A stretch of 64,000 bases of DNA from Floccularia luteovirens (GCA_009739215.1 VSJF01000007.1:496001-560000); one strand, 5' to 3'; positions 46,153 to 58,614 are shown, counted from the stretch's first letter. Numbers and translations: made by a program. Notes: generated by a model from the sequence alone, not told the origin.

Positions 46153-47794
46153 ATGTTTTCTTATTTTTATATCGCTTCTCTTTTCTTTGTTCTTTTTCTT
46201 TTCTTTTCTTCAAGTTTAAACACCATTGCTTGTCATTCCACTGGTTATCTCTGCGAACAGCGTTAGTTAAACTCGCTTATCTCAATTGACGACATTCAAT
46301 GTACCATTCATTTTAGAGATTCCGAGTTTTAGTCAATACACTCACCTAAAAACTCTATTCCAAGACCAGTTTCCCGTTGGTGAGCTCTATGTAATCTGTC
46401 AGGGGTTTATTCAGTAACTCATACATAATTCGCTTCCCTATCAAGATGACTCTGATAAGCGTACCATCGTCGTTGGTGATATTCACGGAATGAATGACTC
46501 ACTCTCGTAAGTTAGCAATATGTTGCCGGTGCTTATTTTTATCTTGTATGTTTCTCGTAGCCAACTTTTGGACAAGATTTCGTATTCTCCGCATTCCGAT
46601 ATTCTTATCCACGCCGGAGATATCATCACCAGGGGTCATCATTACGGCTCCCTTCAAACCCTTCATTTCATGGCGACCAACAATATAACGGGTGTGCGAG
46701 GAAATAACGACCAGAAAGTCATAGAATGGCGTGGTTGGATAGACTGGATATTCACTATGCCAGATGGAGGTGACTGGCTTGTTGAGTTGGAAAATAGGTG
46801 GCTGGATGAGCTGGCGGAACGGAGGGGATATCATGATCACGACAGCAATGACGACTTCAAACGAAAGAAGAAGAAAACCCCAAACGTGAAAAAGTGGCTA
46901 GAAGCCCAAAAAGAACATTTTCCCAAGTCGGTCCATTACCTCTGGAACCTGATCCCTAGGAAATGGTTGATGTTCAGCGACCATTATCGCATTGCACGAG
47001 CCATGTCGGATATGGAATTCCAATATTTATTGAACCTTCCTTTGGTTTTGTATGCTCCAAATGCCCATACGTTCATTGTCCACGCAGGAATATTGAGCTC
47101 AGATGTTCAGTACGACTACTGGGATAAAAAGCAACCGCTGGCTAGGGAACCTCCACTCGGGGAGAGAGACATCCAGGAGTTGCGCAATTATCAGGAATCT
47201 GCGTTGCTCAAAGATGTCAAGCAGAACAGAGATCCATGGGTGCTCCTTAATATGCGCAGTATATTGAACGGAGAGGTTATTCGGTATGTGAAAACTAATT
47301 CCATTGTAGCTTCTTTTTGTTCACGTCCAGGATAGTAATTTCAAGGGCACTGCGTGGTCTAAATTATGGGAACGCGATATGGAGTCTTGCGTTGGATTCG
47401 TAAAAATTGACCGAGTTTCGCTGGCTTCCCAGACCCCTTTTGGTATCGACAATGCTTTACGGTCAAGATGGGACACTGGTCCAAAGGAGCATCCACTTCC
47501 ATGTTACCCTTTCAGCGTTATATATGCGCATGCCGCCAAACGGGGCCTCGACGTGAAGAGGTGGACATTCGGATTAGATTCGGGATGTGTGAGTAACCAT
47601 AGTGCGCATCAACGCAAGCCAAATTTCTGATAAAAACCTAGGTGTATAATCGTAAATTATCTGCATTGGTTATTGGTGGTGGATTGGGGGAAGGTGATGA
47701 CATAGAGATTCGGGGTCAGCATCATGATGGCTCCATCGTTCCATTTGGAGACAATGGAAAGGCGCAAATAGTCAGCATCAAATGTCATGGATAA
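46153..47794 (+). CDS. Membrane-anchored Ppn2/ApaH-like phosphatase, copy 1 with GNND motif
   Basis: Resembles fungal ApaH-like phosphatases, to which yeast vacuolar endopolyphosphatase Ppn2 belongs. The first exon (ATG 46153) encodes a signal-anchor helix (FYIASLFFVLFLF), then in-phase exons give FSQYTHLKTLFQDQFPV and the PPP motif IVVGDIHGMND. Motif 2 is HAGDIITRG. Motif 3 reads VRGNNDQKV, where PPP enzymes have GNHD/E. Later FIVHAGIL, VIYAHAAKRGLDVKRW and VYNRKLSALVIGGG are present. The substitution of the catalytic His in motif 3 is unusual; its tandem neighbour keeps His. The end at 47794 gives a short tail. The N-terminus was assigned by matching to the neighbour. Confidence 0.88.
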
Positions 47795-48019
47795 ATATGA
47801 TTCAGTTGCTTCTTTTTCCCTTCCCGTCCTACTAGTGGTATCTGTACATTGTGTTGGATGCATGCCTGTATCTGTAATGGTAGTCTGTCTATTGATTAAT
47901 GTACAGTACATCAGCAAAACAACGTCATAAGCAACCTAAAAGAGACCCGAGAAGGATCAAATAGCTACAAACCTCTACTTTTCTGTGTCCTGCCATCCTG
48001 GTCCGTTGGGAATTAGTTC

Positions 48020-49760
48020 ATGCTCTCTTCAAGACAATATCTCGTTTTCCTATCTCTTTCCTTCTTTATAGTCTTATTTTTTGTTTTCAAACATCCCGGC
48101 TCAGGCTTTTTTGATTCCTCGATTTCCGACGATGGACAACCACCCCAGCATAGTGAGTACTGAGCAGGGCGCATGTTCTTACAAATTCTGTTTTCAACGT
48201 ACTACGCATTCCAGAAAGCCCAGACTTTGGTCAATATACGATTTTGAACACACTATCTAAACAAGAATTCCCTATAGGTGCGTGTGCTATCTTTGTTTTT
48301 TTTTTTGACTTCTCACGGATGTCTTCATTCTTCTTCTGTAAGATGATCCAAACAGACGTATCATCATTGTTGGTGACATACATGGAATGATCGGCCCTCT
48401 CAAGTATGCACATCTAATATTAAAAAACTCCCATCCTTGCAGCTCACGCTACTTCTCAAATCAAGTGATCTATTGAAGAAAGTCGAATACTCCTCCTCCT
48501 CAGATGTTCTCATTCACGTTGGAGATATCCTCACAAAGTCACTACCCTCGGATTCGATGAAGACGCTCAATTTCATGGCAATGAACAACATTACGGGTGT
48601 AAGAGGAAATCATGATCAGAAGGTCATAGAGTGGAGGAGCTGGATAAGATGGATATCTAGTTTCAGAGGGGGAAGTGAGTGGCTTCTGGAGTTGGAACGG
48701 AGGTGGGAGAAGGAGCTAGCTAAAAACAAGGCGGAAAATGTTCTCAACGGCAGTGACGCAAGCAACGAGGAAGACACGGTGAAATCCCTAAATCCGAGAA
48801 AGTGGCTCCGGGCGCAGATAAAGCATTTCCCCCAATCCATCCGATATCTATGGAGACTCATCCCGGAAGATTGGGTTATGTTCAGTGATCACTATGGGAT
48901 CGCACGTACTATGACAGAGAGGGAGTTTAGATATCTGCTGGATCTTCCCTTGGTTTTGCATGTTCCACATGCGCACACGTTTATTGCACATGCTGGGATT
49001 TTGAGTTCTGATATTAGATATGATTATTGGGATCAAGTCCAGCCCTTAGCTAAGTTGCCGAGTAGAGATGGGAAGAGTGTGGAAGAAATGCGGTTCGTCC
49101 AGGAATCTTGGTTACTTGATATCGAACAAAACAAGGATCCATGGGTACTTCTCAATATGCGGAGTGTTGTGGGTGACAAGGTTGTCAGGTGCCTCTCCCT
49201 CCTTTTTTTCCTTGGTGCGAAACCTACTGACTGTTGTTGATGTGGTAAAATAATCAGTGACACGAAAGGTAAAGCGTGGACGAAGCTTTGGAAACGTGAT
49301 ATGAAGTCGTGTGTCGGGTTTAGCGATATACATGGAATGACCAAGGATTCTTCACATCCGTTGCCCTGCTACCCTGCCAGTGTGATCTATGGACATGCTG
49401 CAGCAAGAGGACTTGATGTCAAGAGATGGTCGTTTGGATTAGATTCTGGATGTGTAAGACTCTTTTTCTTTCATTCCGAACTTGACACTGAATTCTTACA
49501 AATAGGTTTATAATCGTAAACTATCTGCTCTAATAATTGGTGGACAACTGGGGAAAGACGGGTCCCCAATCGTGTATGATGAATATAATGACGAGACCGA
49601 TGAGGACGTGGTCGACAGCATCGGGGATCAAGAAGAAGATGAGGAAAAAGACCCCGCTGACAATGACATTCATGCTACAAAGAACAAGAAAAGTGGTTCA
49701 ATTGTCCGGTTCGGGGAGCACAGCAAAGCTCGGATAGTCACTGTAGACTGTCGAAACTGA
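48020..49760 (+). CDS. Membrane-anchored Ppn2/ApaH-like phosphatase, copy 2
   Basis: Tandem paralogue of the previous gene, same strand, 225 bases downstream, with matching intron positions. Start MLSSRQYLVFLSLSFFIVLF is a signal anchor, followed by FGQYTILNTLSKQEFPI. PPP motifs: IIIVGDIHGMIG, HVGDILTKS, VRGNHDQKV, FIAHAGILSSD, VIYGHAAARGLDVKRW and VYNRKLSALIIGG. Motif 2 keeps the Lys type (GDILTKS) seen in ApaH-like proteins. The C-terminal tail after GGQLGKDGS is much longer than in copy 1 and very acidic (EEDEEKDPADND). It probably acts in the vacuole or another compartment lumen on polyphosphate or dinucleoside polyphosphates. Confidence 0.9.
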
Positions 49761-50328
49761 TCTCAACTGAATTTTACATCCACCTTTGTTCCCTTACCGA
49801 TTCATCTTCTTATCTCCCTCGCTCTACCGCCTTCCACACCTACCTTTTCCGTATCGGGCTTCTGCCACCGTTCGTCGTGTGACTGATTATCGGGACTTCT
49901 ATTCTATTATTATATCAACTTCTTTCGCCCTTCTACGTACACCTGGCATCACATTGCCCATATGTATAAAGATCAGGCGTATCGAAACTTCGGGTTTCTC
50001 GTGCGGGGTACGAGTTGTTTATGGTGATTCTCCTGGCTTGCCGGAGTATATTATCAGTAGAGTAACGACGTTATGGGTTATGTTGCGTGGATAGTGTATG
50101 TTTCTCCATAGTTGTAATCAATTACCTTCGATCATCAATTGCTGGTTATAATCTTCCCTTTGAAGATTTATAAGGAAATTTAAAGTGTTCTGCTAACGCT
50201 GCGGTGAGAACCAAATCATTTTATATAACAGTTATCTAAAACAAGAACTACATCCAACTACATCTTCAGCATCTCCACCGAATCAATCGTTCATAACCCT
50301 TGCTCCAATGCATTACTCCATTACCGGC
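49761..50328. other. Intergenic between convergent genes
   Basis: About 570 bases holding the 3' untranslated regions of the phosphatase (plus) and metacaspase (minus). No convincing gene. Confidence 0.6.
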
Positions 50329-53074
50329 TCAACATATGTACATTATGTTGGTATCCTAGAATGAAAAGATTGGTTTAGTCAAAAAGAGGAACAAGCAAAT
50401 TAACGGGCAACACTGACCATTGGGTGGGAACTCGAAAGCTGTATTGATAGATGCATATCAGTACCATACCATTCTCAGAACAAGTGAAAAGTGAAGCTGA
50501 AAAAGGTAAACGTACCTGAGGCTTCTGGCTATATTTGCTTTTCAAAATATCTCTGATGTTGTTCAAAAGTTCTTGATAGCTCAGTTGCTTATTCTTTGAA
50601 AGAACGGTCATGAAAGCCTACATATGGAAGTAAATCTGAAACTGTCAAACATCGGATAACAAAAGAATCTTACGTAGCTCATTGCACCAGTTGCAGTTCC
50701 GGCTTCTTGGGTATCAGCACTTGTTTGAGAGTCTTTACATCCACTCCAAGAAATCTGTCCAGGGTTCCATTTTAAAATTGAATCAAGGTAATGTAAACGG
50801 ATACACTTACGACATCAGCGGGGCTAGTTCTTGTCGCCTTGGCATACTTCTCTGCTTTTTGGGTATTACCAGTTGCGCTCTTGACAATTCCCATTGCCGA
50901 CTTGAAAACACCGCTCATATCGCCTTTAGCATAAGAGCTGACAGCTGCCAACAAACCCTGTCCTGCTTCTGCAGCAAGATTCGGTTCTTTAACCTTTCCT
51001 TCAGTGGAGTACTACAATAACGGGAATGACTGTTGTGAAAAGTGCAGGTGAAACGTTGATATTGAACTTACTATATACGGTAAATCTGGAAATAACACAT
51101 TGAGAATTAGGATAATGCATGTGGACATGAATAGAAAATTTTACCAAGGGCTGATCCAGAATGGCATGACTATTTATGGATCTATGAATTTAGCACCTAG
51201 GTTTTCTACTCTGGAAGCACTTACATCGAAGATAGTGGTTAGCCTGCAACCAGGGGGCAAGGGTTTCACCATAATCTCGTGCATTTCCTGCGAAACGTTC
51301 ATTCACGATTGAGGGGAGAAAAGAAAGAATACGAACATCGTCGGTGATATGTCCCTTAAATTCATAATCCATCTACAATATTTTTTAGCTCTAGGTATTG
51401 TATTGAAGCTGAGAAAACGTACTGGATATATAACTACGAGATCGGTAAGTATTTCGTTGTAATATAAACGAGGGACGAAAACATACCTTCATCATAGCCG
51501 TCGGCTTCATCACCATCCAAATCTTTTGTTTGACCACCATGTCCAGAATCTGAGAATAATTAGTTGAGTCCAGACAAAGTTACCACAGACGGCTCACAAT
51601 GGAAAAATAAAGAATCATTGGGAGCTGCACCGCGAACAAGCCATTGCATAGCTTGTACCTGTAAACAATAAGATTTGAGCAAGGTTAATAGGGTTGGTGG
51701 AGCAAACCCACAATATTCTCTTTGGTCGGCATCATTCGGGGATTTGTAGCATCGTCCGTGAGCATAACGATGTCATCTTGCTTGTATCCGTAGTGCGCTG
51801 TAAAAATATATGTGCACGTTCAGAAGTAGCCAGGTTAATAAGTGGGCTTACTGCACAAGAAACGTTGAATGTTACGAGCATCATTGATGCAACCTCTCAA
51901 TTCACCGCTTTGGCCGAAGTAATTTATCCCAATCTAGTTGCACAGTTTGCCTTCAGAGTGGATAATAACAGATATATTGCAGACATACACAAAGGGCCCT
52001 CTTCTTGCCGGTACATTGCGAATACTGGAAGAATGGCTGTTGATCTTGATGGTTTTTACCTTGGAAATGAGGACCGTAATTTTGGATTTGGGTAGGCGGC
52101 CTTGGGGGCGCTCCCTCTAGATATTATTAGTGTTTGGGGCGCCACAAACTGATCGCTAATACTTACGGGGGCGAGATTGCTGGTTGACTGGACTGATGGG
52201 AATAAAACAAGCTCAGATGTATATATATATCTTAAAAATATCAAATCAATTTACGGGGGACGGTACTGCCCAGGATAGCCAGATCCTGGCTGAGAATGTT
52301 GCTGTTGGTGATGTTGCTGTTGGTGATGTTGCTGTTGGTGATGTTGCTGTTGGTGATGTTGCTGTTGATATTGTTGACCAGGATATTCCTTATTGCCGGG
52401 CGGGGGTGGGCCAGAGGGCGGCGCAAAACTGTGCCCGCTTTCAAGACACGATTACTAATAGGACAATCATACTCACCTGGAAGGAGTTCCCGATGGAAAA
52501 CCCGGTCTTTGTAGATGTTATGAGCTGGGGTATGTTAAAAACGTCGGATCTTTCAGCTTACCTAGAAGGCGGGGGACCTGTCGGAGCTGCGTATCTACGC
52601 GGATTGATTAAAACCCATATGAAAGATCATGAATCGATCGCTTACCCTGAAGGAGGCGGTCCGGGGGCTGGGCCGTAGCTTCTCACACGCACTTAGAATG
52701 TACAAATTTGTAACGCGTCTTGAACTACTCACCCAGATGGTGGCGGCCCCGGTGGAGGACCGTATCTGTCCCGAAACATGTATCAACAGGAATGCACGAA
52801 AGGGTTAAGATCCGTCTTACCCGGATAAAGGGGGACCTGCAGGAGGGCCGTAACCACCAGGAGCTGTGGGAGGTGGCCCATAAGATGGTGCATAACCAGG
52901 TGAGTATCCTGCGTGAGGAGATGCGGCGGGGAACCCAGGTGCATCGCTAATGAACGGGAGACCTTTTAGCTAGAAAGAAACATGCGCCTTGAGGGTTCTT
53001 ACGCGCTTGGGAAACTCGGGAAACTGATGATCCAAATCAGTGGCTAATGCAAAGTAAACTTTTAAGAAGGACAT
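50329..53074 (-). CDS. MCA1: Metacaspase with Pro/Tyr/Gly- and Gln/His-rich prodomain
   Basis: Calcium-dependent cysteine protease cutting after Lys/Arg, with roles in stress and protein quality control. Start MSFLKVYFALATDLDHQFPE at 53074. The prodomain is built of small exons with GYGPPPGPPPSG-like units, then a Gln/His repeat (QQHHQ). The catalytic domain reads FQYSQCTGKKRALCIGINYF, GQSGELRGCINDARNIQRF, YGYKQDDIVMLTDDATNPR, FHYSGHGGQTKDLDGDEADG (catalytic His) and IFDSCHSGSALDLPYI (catalytic Cys; its exon begins just before SCHSG). C-terminal blocks include AAVSSYAKGD, FMTVLSKNKQLSYQELLNNI and PQLSSSHPMDTNIMYIC with the stop at 50329. About twenty exons, all in frame where checked. Confidence 0.95.
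52296..52370 (-). repeat. 15-bp tandem repeat in metacaspase prodomain
   Basis: Four perfect copies and one near copy of a 15-bp unit (plus strand ATGTTGCTGTTGGTG) encode QQQHH repeats. Being a multiple of three, copy-number change would alter tract length without breaking the frame. Confidence 0.95.
52477..52765 (-). repeat. Four consecutive phase-2 symmetric mini-exons of the metacaspase
   Basis: Exons at 52765-52733 (33 nt), 52681-52646 (36 nt), 52594-52562 (33 nt) and 52506-52477 (30 nt) each start and end in phase 2. They encode related units: YGPPPGPPPSG, SYGPAPGPPPSG, YAAPTGPPPSR, PGFPSGTPSR. Confidence 0.82.
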
Positions 53075-53933
53075 ACGATGGAGGAGTTGATTCGAAACCT
53101 CTTGACTGCTGGTTGTTGTTATTCCACATGTTTATAGTATAGGTTCAATTCGAGTTAGGAGAGATGGATGATGAAGGTGCAAAAGTATGGAGAACAAGCT
53201 ATTGTATCCGTTTCGAACTATAATGCATCGATCACACCGCCACTCCGCAATACTGCACTGCCACAGCAGTCACACCACCAGAACGTGATGACATTCGCGA
53301 CTTTCTTCTACCCATCCACCGCTGCATACGGGTATACATCCACAGCCGTGCAAATTCTGACACAGGTGATAATTACAGCTCTAAACAATCGTCCGAGGGG
53401 ATATATATTGATTTCGTGAACGATAAGATTACGGTATGGCAATCAGTATCCCTTCCTCGCTAATTAGGATATTTACGGATGAATGCGTGCAGGGCAATTG
53501 CGGAATCCCGTTCTAAGTTTACATACATATTTCATGAGCAACGGAACCAACAAGCACAAAATCGAGGCAAAATTAATCAAAAAATTATGACAACACCGCT
53601 CATGACTCGTAAATTTACGGTCACAAGGCCAACTCTATGAATAGTTCTTTATGACATCGAGATCACCCCCTGGACTGTTTAGAGATCTAAAGTAAGCTTC
53701 TGGCATCCTGATATGTTTATCCAGAATCTTCTCCAGTGTCGTCCCCGCGCAAACCCCAGATTGATTTATCCGAGTTAGACTTCGGGCCGTCCTGCTCCAA
53801 TTGACGCCATCACCATGGGATGCGCAAATTCCCCATGGACAGGTGCAACACATGATGAGTCTAACAGGACCTATATAAGCCTTGCGGTCTGGTACCCAAC
53901 AGACCCCGATTTTAATCCTACGAACTTAACGCC
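53075..53933. other. Divergent promoter region, metacaspase / sugar transporter
   Basis: About 860 bases upstream of both genes. A plus-strand open frame at 53168-53419 has no family resemblance and I do not count it. No RNA gene seen. Confidence 0.5.
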
Positions 53934-56900
53934 ATGGCTGGAGGAGACCTTGGAACTACTCAGTTATCTACCACCCGCCGCAAATCTCTTGCCGGGAAGT
54001 CAGGATGGGTGAGTTGGCTGCAAAGTTGATGAGCATGTCTACTCTTGCTGAACTATAATCTAGGCTGGTTTGGTCCATAACCGCAGAGTGTTCGCCATTG
54101 CAGTCTTTGCTTCGCTTGGTGGGCTGTACGTATATTTAAATTTACCTCAACCAGACTTCTTTTCTCATGACTCATTACATGCAGGCTATACGGTTCGTTT
54201 GTCTACATTTTTTCACCTTGTCATTTTGATAAATCAAATTATGGTCGTGATAAGGCTACAATCAGGTATGTCTCTGGATTTTTTTGGTAGGAAGAAAATT
54301 CTCATCCATCGTAGGGTGTTTTCTCTGGAGTACTTGCGTAAGTCATTCACCACATTATCCGATGAAAGAGTTAAAACAATGAATATAGAATGTCTTCATT
54401 CGATGATCGCATGTCATCCGCCGTTTCACAACCTGGACCAAAGGGCTGGCTTGTTTCCATCTTAGAGCTCGGAGCATGGTTCGGTGTCCTTATGACAGGT
54501 ATGTCATATCTCGGACAGCCTGACTAACATCAATTAACTTTGCTATAGGGTATTTTGCCGATAAATTGTCGAGAAAGTATACCATTGTTCTTGGTGAGTT
54601 TGTGTTATGCGACCGATAATTAAAGATATTCAATATATGCTTTGTAGCCGTTGTCGTCTTCTGTGTTGGCGTGGTGGTTCAAACAGCTGCAAAAGGCCCA
54701 TCTTCAATTTTCGGTGGTAAGTTCGGTTTGAATCGGAACAACTACCTACTAAAAATATGTTAGGCCGTTTTGTTACTGGTCTCGGCGTTGGTTCTCTCAG
54801 TATGGCAGTACCATTGTACAACGCTGAGATTGCTCCTCCCGAGGTTCGCGGAAGTCTTGTCGCACTCCAACAACTCGCCATCACATTCGGAATCATGGTG
54901 TCATTCTGGATTGACTATGGTACGTAGGCGTTACCTCTTTTATGTGAATGATGCTCAGATATTGTAGGCACAAATTACATCGGAGGAACTGGACCCTGGC
55001 CAACACGAAGCTGCATGGAGAATTCCCCTTGGTCTCCAGCTTGTACCAGCAATTATATTGGGTGTTGGCATCTTATTCATGCCATTCTCGCCTAGGTAAA
55101 CTTGATATCACCAATCACCTAATATACAAATTGATCCAGATGTAAAGGTGGCTTGTTAATCAAGGAAGGGACGAAGAAGCTCTCGCAGTTCTGAGTTCGG
55201 CACGTGGACTCCCGCCAGATTCGGACTTGGTTCAGATTGAATTTTTGTCAGTCTTTTCTTCACGATTCTGGAACTTTGGTGTATAACGATTATATTTTAG
55301 GGAAATCCGTGCTCAATATATCTTTGAAAAGGAAACTTCTGCTCTGAAGTTCCCACAATGGCAAGATGGATCATTTTCTTCAAATTTCAAGCTGGGATTC
55401 TACGACTACTTGAGTCTTCTTGGAGACCGAAGTGTGTTTCTTTGTCATCTGGTGAATGTAACCTTCACAATTAATTTTTATCAGGTCTTCTCTACCGTGT
55501 AGCGGTTGGGACTTTGTAAGGCTCTTTACTTCTAATGTTTTCTGGTTTTGCTCAGCGGACCCTTCAGGACCATGTTTTTCCAACAGTGGAGTTAGTAGAG
55601 AACACAGTGATTTTGAACTCGATCTAATTAGCTCTTCTCATAGCTGGTATCAATGCTATTCTCTACTATGCGCCCTCCATTTTCCAGGAACTCAACTTGA
55701 CGGGCAATGCCATCTCCTTATTGGCCACTGGTGTAGTCGGTATTGTGTAAGTCTATTTCACAAATCTCTTTCAAGTGTCTAATCTATGTTCTTAGCATGT
55801 TCATAGCAACTATTCCCGCTGTTATATGGGTCGACCAAGTCGGCCGTAAACCAGTTTTGGTGTCTGGAGCTTTCTTGATGGCATTGTAGGAGAAGAATAT
55901 TCAGTCCAAATGCGGTTTCCTGACACACATTCCTGCAGATGTCACATAATTGTGGCTATTCTCATTGGTCTCTTCCACAACACTTGGTCAAGGTATGTTT
56001 ATCGAAACCAAGTCGTTGTGCAGCGTTTCCTAACCATTCCATTTTGCTTAGCCACGTTGGTATGTCGTTCGAGAACCTGAAGTATCTTGAGGTACTGATA
56101 AGGTATCAGCTGCTGGTTGGGTTGCTTGTGTATTCGTATGGATTTTTGCAATCGGTGAGACTACATCTTAGATTGTACATGTTCCATATGTTGACATTAT
56201 CTTCAGGTTTCGGATACAGCTGGGGTGATTACAAAAATTTTGGATAATTTGAAAATCACAACTGATTAACGACAGGCCCCTGTGCATGGATTCTTGTGGC
56301 CGAGGTCAGTAATACATTATTGAGTATTGTGAACCTACCTAATGTCTGAATAGATCTGGCCACTCAGCGTTCGTGGAAAGGGCTTGTCCATCGCTGCATC
56401 GTCAAACTGGGTAAGGCTTACTATAAACTCGTTAGCCAATATACTGATCAATTCATTTGATCTGTAGATGAACAATTTCATTGGTGAGTGGAATGCTGGA
56501 ATAAAAAGCTTTACCTCATCCTGAATATGATTATTTCAGTTGGACAGGTGACCCCTACAATGCTCACACATCTGGGTTTTGGAACCTTTGTTTTCTTCGG
56601 AGTAAGGTGTATTATTACTTTCGACCATCATATTATCTCACATTTGTCACGACAGGTCTTTTCTCTATTGGGAGGAATATTCATTATGTTCTTTGTGAGT
56701 TACCTCTCTGCTTCGCTTCGAGGCTTTACTGACTTGCCATCAAGGTTCCCGAGACCAAAGGTTAGTAAACCTGTCTACAGTTTACCTCCAGCGGATTGGT
56801 TGACCGCATCATATACAGGCCTTACCTTGGAGGAGATGGACGACGTGTTTGGTGATAGCAAAGGAATGGCCGTCGCAGATCAAGACCGACAACTCGCTAT

Positions 56901-57012
56901 CCACCGCCGTCTCGGTCTAATGGTAGACTCTTATGATGAGAAGGTTGATAAGACAGATAAAGAATCTCAACAAGGAAGCCATGGAAGTCTTGACAAACGA
57001 CATGATAGTTAG
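53934..57012 (+). CDS. MFS hexose/sugar transporter (sugar porter family)
   Basis: Plasma-membrane monosaccharide transporter. Start [19 protein letters not shown]. Visible features: [31 protein letters not shown] (motif A type), [63 protein letters not shown] (in place of the usual PESPRWL), [77 protein letters not shown], and the terminal [18 protein letters not shown]. The cytosolic tail is charged and ends [10 protein letters not shown]. Numerous introns of about 50 nt. Confidence 0.95.
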
Positions 57013-57291
57013 TTAACGACATCTTCACGCCAGCAGTAGTAGTATTTTATTGCTGTTTGGATTACTTTTTTTAATTCCTTTTACGATCTGTACTCATATT
57101 GGTGCCATAAAAGAAATGAAATAAAATTCCTGCTTGTTTTTTGAGTTCTGGATTTTGAAAAGACGCTTAACTCGAGATAGGCCCAGGTCCTAATCGGGAG
57201 TCTGCGGGAGCACGTCACAGTTGTGACCCCGAATATTGCCGTGACAAAAGTTACAAACCGTCTCCCTCCTCCAAGTGGAATTAACTCAACA

Positions 57292-57875
57292 ATGTTTCGA
57301 ACTGCTGTTCGCGCAGTACGCCCAGCTGCTCTCGCAGCACGCTCATCTCTGAAAACTCCAGCTTCGCCTCTCCGTGCTTTCTCTACAAGTCTTCGCGTGT
57401 CTTCGGGAGGACCCGCACCTCCCCAACTTATCGGTGAAGGTGCAAAACCCGGAGAGATGCCAACAGACATCCAACAAGCAACTGGGTTGGAACGCTTACA
57501 GTTACTCGGCGAACTAGAGGGTATCGATGTTTTCGACGAAAGCCCTCTGGACGCAAGCCGTTTGGGCACAAAAGCTGACCCCATTTTGGTCCCGTCATAT
57601 GTAAGTAGATATTTTTCCGCTGTAGCTTCTCCTATAGCAGCTGACGGTTGTATCCAACAGGATATTGAACGGATTGTTGGTTGCACCGGCTTCCCCGCAG
57701 ACTCGCACGACATCATCTGGTTCAACTTGAAAAAGGATGTACAAAGGCGCTGCACGGAATGTGGTTCAGGTTAGTACAACGACTTCCTTAATATATGTAA
57801 CATCTCTTGTCTAACTTCACTATAGTATATGCACTAGATTTCCATGGCGATGAACATGCAGAGCATCATCACTAA
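57292..57875 (+). CDS. COX4: Cytochrome c oxidase subunit IV (Vb family), mitochondrial
   Basis: Nuclear-encoded, zinc-binding matrix-side subunit of complex IV. Exons 57292-57600, 57661-57769 and 57826-57875 sum to 155 codons. The first 40 residues are an Arg/Ala/Ser-rich presequence (MFRTAVRAVRPAALAARSSL). The mature part shows PTDIQQATGLERLQLLGELE, FDESPLDASRLGTKADPILV, IERIVGCTGFPADSHDIIWF and the terminal zinc site RRCTECGSVYALDFHG followed by a His-rich end. Length and residues are normal for the family. Confidence 0.96.
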
Positions 57876-58614
57876 TTACATGTTTCGTATTAGTTGTGTT
57901 AGAACAACTATTACTATGGGTATCCGGGTAATGAAAAGTTTTTACTCTGACATCAATAACTCTGGCTGCACTCAATATTTCAGCCCAAAAGCTTATCAAT
58001 TTGTAGCATGACATCTTAAGAAACCCATCTAATTTTTATATTAAAATATCAAGCAGAGCCCTTCAGTGGGCATCATCTGAAATTACCACGCAAACATATC
58101 CTCGACTATGTAAACAGTCTTTTCTGCGACTCTCTCATCTGGCCGTCGAATCGTTCTATTCTATCACGGGGTGTTGCCAGATTTGTCCCATGGCACTAGT
58201 GTCCGAGGCTTTTCAAGGCGACAATCATCTCACAAAAGAGCGCGTCCACTCCGTTTATTTGCAGAGTGGTATGCTGCATGATACGACTTGCCGCACGAAT
58301 CTGGGGTTGTGTTAGGCAGAAAACTGGTCCCAAAAACCCACAAACAAATGTCAAAAACCGTCAATTTGCGTCAGCACCTTAGCTATCTTTTATAAACAGA
58401 ATTTTTGACAACTTAAATACTACTACCCTCACCTTCCACTACTTTTACCCTTTGTTCCCTTCTTATTCCCTTGTTCTTTTCCTCTCCTTTTCTTTGCCTT
58501 GTTTTCTCCTACCTCACGATGCGGTTGTGACTTGAATTACTTACGTAATGCAGTTTGCAGGAATTCATTTCCATTTAACTTACTGAACCGTCTGAGGCTG
58601 GTAGTGATACTTAT
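57876..58614. other. Intergenic with promoter of APH-like gene
   Basis: About 740 bases. The right third carries a TATA box and pyrimidine tract (given separately). The sequence ATGCGGTTGTGA at 58519-58530 is a three-codon upstream open frame before the APH-like start. Confidence 0.55.
58391..58518 (+). promoter_or_regulatory. Core promoter: TATA box and pyrimidine tract
   Basis: TATAAA at 58391-58396 precedes a strongly C/T-rich tract (about 58421-58518) and the ATG at 58615. This is the usual layout of a strong fungal promoter, in which transcription starts in or just after the C/T tract. Confidence 0.5.

Noticed and set aside
51120..51330. Suspected loss of the catalytic Cys of the metacaspase
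   Set aside because: A short exon between two introns encodes SCHSGSAL in frame, so the catalytic Cys is present.
52184..52678. 164-residue plus-strand frame with repeated VAVGD
   Set aside because: Antisense shadow of the metacaspase 15-bp repeat; the minus-strand reading recovers a complete metacaspase.
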